The notes beneath the pieces were generated by a model. The model ran no database searches. It was given only the letters and a program-made list of their open reading frames with translations, and was not told the origin of the DNA. This document shows, piece after piece, positions 44,673 through 52,300 of a stretch of DNA of 64,000 nt. The translations under genes and the position numbers were made by a program. Origin of the DNA: Pseudomonas graminis (lineage in GTDB: Bacteria; Pseudomonadota; Gammaproteobacteria; Pseudomonadales; Pseudomonadaceae). The stretch lies in assembly GCF_900111735.1 (NCBI RefSeq), contig NZ_FOHW01000001.1, positions 325,108 to 389,107 of the forward strand, read 5' to 3'. Each line of letters begins with the position of its first letter. Position 1 is the first letter of the stretch.

Positions 44673-44708
44673 GAATTGCCCCATGGGTCGTGGCGCCACT
44701 GAAGGGCG
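44673..44708 (+). repeat. 36-base direct repeat, copy 2 (coding tail)
   Basis: Second copy of the ELPHGSWRH-stop sequence, 726 bases after copy 1, following the DUF1203 stop. In frame it is preceded by AIAQTEKHV, matching ALAKAERRI of copy 1 in pattern. No intact gene upstream of it belongs to it. Confidence 0.7.
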
Positions 44709-44797
44709 TCATCCCGCAAAGCCCTCCAGAGAAGCGCCACCGTCCGGTAACATGCGTGCCTGCACTCGCCGTTTACATAACCTCGGAAAGGGACGTG

Positions 44798-45427
44798 ATG
44801 ATTGATATCTCGATACTGCTGCTTTTCGCTGGCGCCTGCGTTGCGCTCACGCTGACACCGGGCCCGGACATGTTGTTGATTGCATCGCGGAGCATGAGCC
44901 AGGGCAGAGCGTCAGGCTTCGTTTCACTGGCGGGCATTCAGGTGGGCACCTATTGTCACGCGCTGGCTGCCGCACTCGGACTCTCTCAATTGTTGATCAA
45001 TGTGCCCGCTGCCTACGACGCGGTGCGGTTCGCGGGGGCTGCCTATCTGGTTTTTCTCGCCTGGAAAGCGTTCAGCGCCCCGTCGCCGCTGTATGCAGAT
45101 GCCGACCTTGCACCCACGCCGCTTCTGAGTATCTTTCGGCAGGGAGTGGTGACCAATCTGCTCAACCCGAAAATGGCACTGTTCGTCTTGGCGTTATTTC
45201 CGCAGTTCGTTGATCCAACGAAAGCCTCGCTGGTCGTGCAGATGCTGATATTCGCCACGGTTTTGAATGTCATCGGTTTACTGGTGAACGGCGCAGTCAT
45301 CCTCCTGGCCAGTCGAATCGGGCACAAGCTGGCGACCAATGTCCGTATCGCCAAGCGCCTGAATCAGGTGCTGGGTGCGGTTTTTTTGGGGCTGGCCTGT
45401 CGGCTGGCACTGGTCTCGGGACGATAA
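44798..45427 (+). CDS. LysE-family amino acid exporter (RhtB-like)
   Basis: 209 residues from ATG 44798 with GGAAAGGGA upstream. Six membrane segments; LTPGPDMLLIASRSMSQGRA is the family signature at the end of segment 1, and LNPKMALFVLALFPQFVDP marks the later conserved loop. It exports amino acids or derivatives such as homoserine, threonine or lysine. Confidence 0.9.
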   Translation: MIDISILLLFAGACVALTLTPGPDMLLIASRSMSQGRASGFVSLAGIQVGTYCHALAAALGLSQLLINVPAAYDAVRFAGAAYLVFLAWKAFSAPSPLYADADLAPTPLLSIFRQGVVTNLLNPKMALFVLALFPQFVDPTKASLVVQMLIFATVLNVIGLLVNGAVILLASRIGHKLATNVRIAKRLNQVLGAVFLGLACRLALVSGR

Positions 45428-45487
45428 GTCGCGAGTGTCAGCGCAGAAAATCCCTTCGCCCACTACCGCTGAATAAGGAGCCTGACC

Positions 45488-45922
45488 ATGGCTGCCATTA
45501 CCGACTACTCCGACACGCTTCATCGCCCCGCCGTGATCGAACTCTGGGACGCCGTATTCGGATACGAAACCGCCCATAACACGCCCGGCCTCGCCATCGA
45601 CAAAAAGCTGGCCGTGGCGGACGGTCTCTTCTTTGTTGCCCTGACGGACGATGAGGTGGTGGGTACTGTTCTGGCCGGGTACGACGGCCATCGTGGTTGG
45701 CTTTATGCGGTCGCGGTGCACCCCTCACATCGCAGAAAAGGCGTGGGCGTGCAGTTGGTTCGTCATGCCGAGCACGCCCTGACTTTGCGGGGGTGCATGA
45801 AAATCAACCTGCAGATCGTCACCACCAATGCCAGCGTCCAGGCGTTCTATGAGTCTATGGGGTACGCAACCGAACCGCGCATCAGCATGGGCAAGAAAAT
45901 CGAATCGAACATCACGAATTGA
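45488..45922 (+). CDS. GNAT-family acetyltransferase (YpeA-like)
   Basis: 144 residues, with AAGGAG before ATG 45488. Acetyl-CoA motif VHPSHRRKGVGVQLVRHAEH, followed by INLQIVTTNASVQAFYESMG and YATEPRISMGKK, the standard GNAT end. Matches the YpeA group of small acetyltransferases. Substrate unknown. Confidence 0.9.
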   Translation: MAAITDYSDTLHRPAVIELWDAVFGYETAHNTPGLAIDKKLAVADGLFFVALTDDEVVGTVLAGYDGHRGWLYAVAVHPSHRRKGVGVQLVRHAEHALTLRGCMKINLQIVTTNASVQAFYESMGYATEPRISMGKKIESNITN

Positions 45923-45975
45923 TGCGCACGCAGCAGCGCCTGCGTTGCCCTGCCACGCCGCATGGGCGGACATCA

Positions 45976-45995
45976 GCGCCCCAGACCAGGGGCGC
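45976..45995. terminator. hairpin between convergent genes
   Basis: GCGCCCC, a 6-base loop AGACCA, and GGGGCGC, followed on the plus strand by AGGGTTTT. A 7-pair GC stem with a short T-run in a gap between converging genes fits an intrinsic terminator for the acetyltransferase gene, and perhaps weakly for the opposite strand. Confidence 0.65.
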
Positions 45996-46009
45996 AGGGT
46001 TTTGCCGCT

Positions 46010-46351
46010 TTACTTGGCCGGATGCGCTTTCAGCCAGGCCTTCATCTGCGCGATTTCCGCCGCCTGGGCCGCAACGATCTTGCGCGCCAGTTCCAGCATC
46101 TCCGGATCCTTGCCGTACTTGAGCTCAATCTTCGCCATCTCCACCGCCCCTTCGTGGTGAGGCAGCATGCCCGCGGCGAAGGCAACGTCTGGATCGTCGC
46201 TCATCATGCCGTGATGCATGTCGTCTTTCATGGCGCCCATTGATTGCTGGTAGGCCTCATGCATCTGTTTGACGTCCTCCGTCTGGTCGGCCTTGACGGC
46301 TGTGACGGCAAGCAGAGCAATGACGCTGACAACGGCGGCAATCTTTTTCAT
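46010..46351 (-). CDS. DUF305 periplasmic protein, likely copper-induced
   Basis: 113 residues from ATG 46351 with AGGA upstream; ATG at 46360 is too close to that site. Signal peptide IAAVVSVIALLAVTAVKA. Mature part has MHHGMMSDDPDVAFAAGMLP then HHEGAVEMAKIEL, the DUF305 signature with a methionine/histidine-rich stretch suited to copper. The MerR-type promoter upstream supports metal control. Confidence 0.88.
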   Translation of the reverse strand: MKKIAAVVSVIALLAVTAVKADQTEDVKQMHEAYQQSMGAMKDDMHHGMMSDDPDVAFAAGMLPHHEGAVEMAKIELKYGKDPEMLELARKIVAAQAAEIAQMKAWLKAHPAK

Positions 46352-46388
46352 GACGGGCATCCTGGATGAGGGTAAAGACGAAGCCGTT

Positions 46389-46419
46389 ACGCTAGACCTT
46401 TCCACTGCGGCAAGGTCAA
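46389..46419 (-). promoter_or_regulatory. CueR/MerR-type promoter of the DUF305 gene
   Basis: Read on the minus strand: -35 TTGACC (46414-46419), -10 TAGCGT (46389-46394) and a 19-base spacer, the over-long spacing typical of MerR-family activation. Within the spacer ACCTTGCC and GGAAAGGT form an inverted repeat (7 of 8 pairs, 46396-46416), close to known CueR boxes. The remaining part of the gap to 46687 has no gene. Confidence 0.78.
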
Positions 46420-46687
46420 GCACGTTGAGCAGGCCATTGCAGCAGAACCGGTCAAAAAGCCAACCCCACTGAACAAGCGCCCCCTTGCGGGCCTGGCAAA
46501 TCATTCCCGGTGCCGGAACCTTTATCTCGCTGCCCGAGTCCTTTCTGGAAGCCGAATTGCATTCTGCCAGCATGCAGCGTAAAACGCTGCCCGCCGATAT
46601 TGCTGGACCCGTCGGCTGGCGCAGTTCCGGAAGGCGCATGGCGCACCTCCGACCTCAGGTCATAACGTTACGTTTACAGGTGGACAC

Positions 46688-49291
46688 TTGAAGCATTTGA
46701 CCCGGGAAGCCCTTGAGGCTGAAGTCGTGCAGTTGCGGTCGGCATTGAAGACAAGTGAAGCCCTGAGGCTGGAAAGCCTTTGCACCGGCATACGGCAGAA
46801 CGCTATCGCGGGCTCGCTCGACAATACGGTTGAGCGCGCCGCCGAAGAGGTGGCCGAGCAGGCGATCGAAGACGCTCAGACTCGCTACCGCCTCGCGGTC
46901 AAAGCCACCAACGATGCGATCTGGGACTGGGACCTCAAAGAAAACCACGTCCTGTGGAACGACGCGCTGGAGCGGGTCTACGGGCATCCGCTCGCCACGG
47001 TCGAAATGACCGGCGAATGGTGGATGGCACAGATTCACCCCGATGACAGGCAGCGCATCGTCAACTCGATCCATGACGTGATAGACGGCAGGCAGACCGG
47101 CTGGAGCGACGAGTACCGATTTCGCCGGGCCGACGGCACATACGCTCAGGTACTCGACCGTGGGCACGTTATCCGCGACGCCCAAGGCGACGCCGTGCGC
47201 ATGATTGGCGCGATGCTGGATCTCACGCCGATTCGCGACACCGAGGCCGCACTGCGTCAAAGCGAGGAGCGTTTCAGGACGATTCTGGAAACAGTCGACG
47301 CGGCCTTCGCCATCGTTCAGGTCAAGTTCGATGCCAATGACTACCCGGTCGACTATCGATTTGTTGAAGCCAACCCGGCATTTGAACGTGAAGCTGGCGT
47401 CAACCTGCGGGGCAAATGGGTCAGGGAGTTTGCCCCGGATCTGGAGCAATTCTGGTTCGACACCTACGGCCGGGTGGCCAAGACCCGCGTGCCGGCCACA
47501 TTCGAAAGCTACGCCAAAGCCTTTCAGCGCTGGTTTGACGTGCGGGCCGTGCCCGTCGGCGATCCTGACGAATGTCAGATTGCGATCATCTTCAACGACG
47601 TGACGGGGCGTCGTGATGCCGAGGAGCGCCTGCGTCAGAGCGAAGCCGTCGCACGGGCGAACGTTGAGCGTGTGCAGCTGGCCCTCGCCGCCGGGGCCAT
47701 TTTCGGGACTTGGCATTGGGATTTGCCCAGCGACAGTTTCACCGTGGACGAAGCCTTCGCCCGGGCGTTTGGACTCGATCCTATGCTGGGCCACGAAGGG
47801 CTTAGCCTGGAGCAGGTGGTGGCAACCGTCCATCCCGAAGACCGGGCGGGGCTCATGACAGCGATCAACGAAGCGCTGGGTCGCGGCGGTGCCTATGCCC
47901 ACCAGTATCGCGTCCGTCGGGCTGACGGCAAGTACTACTGGATTGAGGCCAACGGCAGGGTTGAATTCAGCGACGAAGGCATGCCCTTGAGTTTTCCGGG
48001 CGTCCTGATTGATGTGGAGGAGCGACGTTCGGTCGAAGCCCAGCGCGACCTCGCGACCGCCGCACTGAGGGCGCTCAATGAGACGCTCGAACAGCGCGTG
48101 GCTGAACGCACCGCAGCATTGATGCAGGCCGAAGAGAAGCTGCGCCAGTCGCAAAAGATGGAAGCCGTGGGTCAACTCACGGGCGGGCTTGCCCATGACT
48201 TCAATAACTTGCTGGCGGGCATTTCCGGTTCGCTGGAGTTGTTGAGTGCCAGGTTTGCCCAGGGCCGTCTGACGGACGTCGACCGATACCTGACGACAGC
48301 ACAAGGCGCCACCAAACGGGCTGCCTCCTTGACCCACCGGTTGCTGGCGTTCTCCCGCCGACAAACACTCGACCCTCGGCCCACCGAAATCAACAGCCTG
48401 GTCGAGGGCATGACCGAGCTGATCCAGCGCACTGTGGGCCCGAGCATTACCGTGCAGACCGTTGGTTCGCCGGACAGCTGCGTCGCACTGGTCGATGCGA
48501 GCCAGCTGGAGAATGCGCTGCTGAATCTGTGCATCAACTCGCGAGACGCCATGCAGGACGGCGGCAGCATTACCATCGAGACCCGTTGGAAAGTCGTGGG
48601 AACCGCGGAAGCGGCGGCGCTTGAGGTCCCCGAGGGCGAGTACCTGACCCTCAGCGTCACCGACACCGGCACCGGCATGCCGGCCAACGTCGTGGCGAAG
48701 GCATTCGATCCTTTCTTCACCACCAAACCCATCGGCCAGGGCACCGGCCTGGGCCTCTCGATGATTTACGGTTTCGCCCAGCAATCCGGGGGGCAGGTTC
48801 GCATCGCCTCTGTGGTCGGACAAGGGACCACGCTGTCCATCTACCTGCCCCGCCACCACGGGCATCCCGGCTCCAATGAAGCGCACTTACCTGATGCTGC
48901 CGCGCAAACTGCAGGCATTGGTGAAACGATCCTTGTTGTGGATGATGAACCCACGGTGCGCATGCTGGTGACAGAGGTACTGGGCGAGCTGGGCTACTCC
49001 GTCATGGAGGCGGCGGACAGTGCCAGCGGACTGACGCTGCTGCGCTCGGACGTCCGCGTCGACATGCTTGTCACCGATGTGGGCTTGCCCGGTGGCATGA
49101 ACGGCCGCCAGATGGCGGACGCCGCGCGCGAGCTGCGTCCGGGACTCAAAACGCTGTTCATCACCGGCTACGCGGAGAGCGCGGCCATCGGCGCCAACCA
49201 GCTTGAGCCTGGCATGCATGTGCTGACCAAGCCCTTTGCCATTGAAACACTGGCCGCTCGCGTGCGTGAACTGATGAACACGCCGATCTGA
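46688..49291 (+). CDS. cytosolic hybrid histidine kinase with PAS domains and receiver
   Basis: 867 residues starting at TTG 46688, with AGGTGG four bases before it. No membrane segment. A short coiled coil leads to three PAS regions (about 62-180, 185-310 and 325-450; the third carries KYYWIEANGRVEFSDEG). H-box GQLTGGLAHDFNNLLAGISG with His near 502, ATPase core with DTGTGMPANVVAKAFDPFFT and GTGLGLSMIYGFAQQSGGQV, then a C-terminal receiver ILVVDDEPTVRML with phospho-Asp in LVTDVGLPGGMNG and Lys in TKPFAIETL. This is the HisKA_2-like hybrid layout in bacterial sensing of light, redox or small ligands. No output domain; a separate response partner is needed. Confidence 0.9.
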   Translation: MKHLTREALEAEVVQLRSALKTSEALRLESLCTGIRQNAIAGSLDNTVERAAEEVAEQAIEDAQTRYRLAVKATNDAIWDWDLKENHVLWNDALERVYGHPLATVEMTGEWWMAQIHPDDRQRIVNSIHDVIDGRQTGWSDEYRFRRADGTYAQVLDRGHVIRDAQGDAVRMIGAMLDLTPIRDTEAALRQSEERFRTILETVDAAFAIVQVKFDANDYPVDYRFVEANPAFEREAGVNLRGKWVREFAPDLEQFWFDTYGRVAKTRVPATFESYAKAFQRWFDVRAVPVGDPDECQIAIIFNDVTGRRDAEERLRQSEAVARANVERVQLALAAGAIFGTWHWDLPSDSFTVDEAFARAFGLDPMLGHEGLSLEQVVATVHPEDRAGLMTAINEALGRGGAYAHQYRVRRADGKYYWIEANGRVEFSDEGMPLSFPGVLIDVEERRSVEAQRDLATAALRALNETLEQRVAERTAALMQAEEKLRQSQKMEAVGQLTGGLAHDFNNLLAGISGSLELLSARFAQGRLTDVDRYLTTAQGATKRAASLTHRLLAFSRRQTLDPRPTEINSLVEGMTELIQRTVGPSITVQTVGSPDSCVALVDASQLENALLNLCINSRDAMQDGGSITIETRWKVVGTAEAAALEVPEGEYLTLSVTDTGTGMPANVVAKAFDPFFTTKPIGQGTGLGLSMIYGFAQQSGGQVRIASVVGQGTTLSIYLPRHHGHPGSNEAHLPDAAAQTAGIGETILVVDDEPTVRMLVTEVLGELGYSVMEAADSASGLTLLRSDVRVDMLVTDVGLPGGMNGRQMADAARELRPGLKTLFITGYAESAAIGANQLEPGMHVLTKPFAIETLAARVRELMNTPI

Positions 49292-49322
49292 TCCCCACGC
49301 CGGCATTGGCTGATCAGGCGCC

Positions 49323-52300
49323 TTAAACGGGGTCCTTATCAGCCACTGCCGGCGCGGCGACGGCTTCATCGACCCGTTCGTCAGGGCCGCCCATTCGTGA
49401 TTGATCCAGCAGGTCGTTCAGCGCGACGTGCAGTTTTTGCAACGCCCCCTGTTTATCCACCCACCAGTCGGTGGACCACAGCCTCAGCAGATTCCAGCCC
49501 AGACCACTGAGAATCGCCCCGCGCACTTTATCCCGGTCTCGGGCAGTGGCAGCGCTGTGATACGTGGCACCGTCGCACTCGACACCCGCCAGGTAATCGC
49601 CCGGACGGTCAGGGTGAACGATGCCCAGATCGATGCGGAAACGTGACACGCCGATCTGCGGAACCACCTGCCAGCCCAGACGCCTCAGCCCCTGGGCGAC
49701 GGCCTCCTCGAACGGCGAGTCGTAACCGCCTACAGACCCTTGTACCGCCTCGGCCAGCGCTTTCGGCCCACGCTGAGCGAACTCGATGAAGTGCTTCAAA
49801 TCCCGCACGGCGCGCGCGTTGGTGCGGTTGAGGTCGATCATCGACGGATCGAACGAGGTGAACACCAGCATTTCCCGGCGAGACCGGGTGATGGCGACGT
49901 TGAGCCGACGCCAGCCGCCGTCTTTGTTGAGCGGCCCGAAGTTCATCGACATCACCGGCGCACCGGGTTCGGTGGGGCCATAACCAGTGCCGAGCATGAT
50001 CAGGTCTCGCTCGTCGCCCTGGACCGTTTCCAGATTCTTGACCACCACCGGCTCGGTCTGGGTGTCCTGGAAGAACGGCTCGATCTGCGGGTATTGCTTG
50101 CGGGCCGCGTCCAGCAGGTCGTTGATCAGTTTTTGCTGATCCGAGTTGAGGGTGATGATGCCGATGGAATACCCCGCCGCCACAAACGCAGGGTCGGTGA
50201 GGCGCTTGACGGTTTCATCGACGATGGCTTGCGCTTCGGCCTGGTTGTAGCGCCCCTTGCCTTTGGCGTACACGCCCTCGACCTTGCGCCACTCAACCGC
50301 GCTGGCGCGGGTCTCCGCGGCCGGGAAAGTGATCAGGTTGCTGTCGTAGTAACGGTGATTGGAGAAGGCAATCAGGCTTTCATGGCGACTGCGGTAGTGC
50401 CAGCTCAGGCTGTGGCTCGGCACCCCTGCCCCCAGGCATTCGTCGAGGATGCTTTCCATGTCTTCGGCGGTGTCGTCGTCACCGGCATTCGGGCCACGGC
50501 TGAAGAAGTTGGTCGGCGGCATCTGCCGAGGGTCACCGGCGATGATTACCTGCCTGCCCCGGGCAATCGAACCGATGGCGTCCCACGGCGCGATTTGCGA
50601 CGCCTCGTCGAAGATCACCAGGTCGAACGGCGGCTGATCGGCGGGCAGGAACTGCGCAATCGACAACGGGCTCATGAGCATGCACGGCGCCAGGCAATTC
50701 AGCGCATCGCCCATCTCGATCGCCAGCTGGCGGACCGGTTTGTGCCGGCGCGATTTCTGCAGCTCGTGTTTGAGAATGGCAAAGCCGCTGCTCTTGGGGA
50801 TGTCGTTCTTGGACGGGATCAAGCCGCAGAGTTTGGCCCGGATATAGCGCACGGTCAGTTTCGCCAGTTCGTCGTCCAGACGCACGAAGGTGCCGATGTC
50901 ACTCATGTGCTCGGCGGCCACGAAATTGCGCAGCAACGGTTCGCCATCGATGCCCTGGGTCGCGAACCAGTGGGCATAGGCCGTGACGAAGGTCTCCTCG
51001 GTGGCAGACGGCAACAGGCTGCCGGTTTCCAGTGCCCGGGCCAGAGTGGCCAGGCCGGCCTCGGACGCCTGTTCGCGCACCCGGCACCAGTCGCACCATG
51101 CCTTGAGCTGCTCTTCCTGCTGCTGGATGGACAGTGACGTCTCCCGAAGCGTCGCCACGCTCAGGGACATGTCAGTGCTTGTACACGCCAGCCCGGCGAA
51201 CACGCGCACGGCCGCCTCGGCGCGGGACAACGCCTGCTGCAAGGTCGATACGACGGTAGCGAGTTGGCCATTCGGCGCCAGCATATCGTTCGCCTCGATC
51301 ACCAGACGCGCAACGGCGCCGCGCAAGGCAACCAGGTGCTCGGGCGATTCGGCCAACCCGATCAGCGTTTTGCGCAAATGCTCGGCCAGGGTCACCGCCT
51401 GCAGCGTGCGCACCGGGTCGCTCTTCAGGCCTTGCCAGCCGGGGATCGATTGCATGTCGCTGGCCAACGCGTCCATTTCCAGCAGCTGGGCGTGCAGGCG
51501 TTCAAAAATAGCGAGGTCGCCGACGGTGTCCGGCAGGCCCGCCGCGCCACCGAGCGAGGCGAGTTTCTTCGCCACCTTTTTCTGGGCCAGTGTACCCAGG
51601 AACCAGAACTTGCCCTCGGCTTCGTGCCACTCATTGCGCATTTGCGCGACCGGCACACGACGGCACGCTTCATCGGCGTAATCCAGTGACAGGGTTTCTT
51701 CAAGCTCCCGATAGCTCTCGAGCAACTGGCAACTGCGCCGGGCCGCTTCGATGCGCGCGGCAGCATCGGGTGCAAAGGCAAACGACAGGTTCAGGCCATG
51801 GGATTCAAGAATCAGTGCCGCGAGATCATGCAGCTGCCGGACCTCTTTCACTTCCGCCACAGGCAGCGGCACGTGGGTCAGTGCCAGCAGCCGTTCGCTG
51901 GCGGCATTCAAATCATCGAGCGCCTGGGGCACTTCTCGTGCGGCACCGGCGATCTGTGCCTGCCAGGCGTTCGACCATTGGGTCTGCGCCAGGGCGCCGA
52001 AGTTTCCTGACAGGTCGCGGGCGGCAATGCCATTGAGGCCCAGACGCCGGGCGAGATCCAGCAACCCGGCGTACTCGGCCCCATCGTGTTCGGTGCCCGT
52101 TTCCCAGCCCAGCCTTGGCGTCTGCGGGCTGTGGTCGCGAACCACCCGACCGATCGACTGGTGCAGGGTCAGGCCGTTATCCCAGCGTCGGTGCAGCACC
52201 TCGACCAGTTGATTGAGCCGTGAACGCAGGGTCTGCAATCGCGCGGCTTCACGCTCCCATTCCTCGGCGCTCAGTGCCTCACTCACGTCCCAGGCGCGGT

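Noticed and set aside
46655..48886. 743-codon open frame on the minus strand
   Set aside because: It is the antisense of the hybrid kinase, whose H-box, ATPase and receiver motifs are intact; the frame is open because of high GC content and its translation has no domain.
49740..51137. 465-codon open frame on the plus strand
   Set aside because: Antisense to the helicase/nuclease gene; low-complexity residues and no motif.
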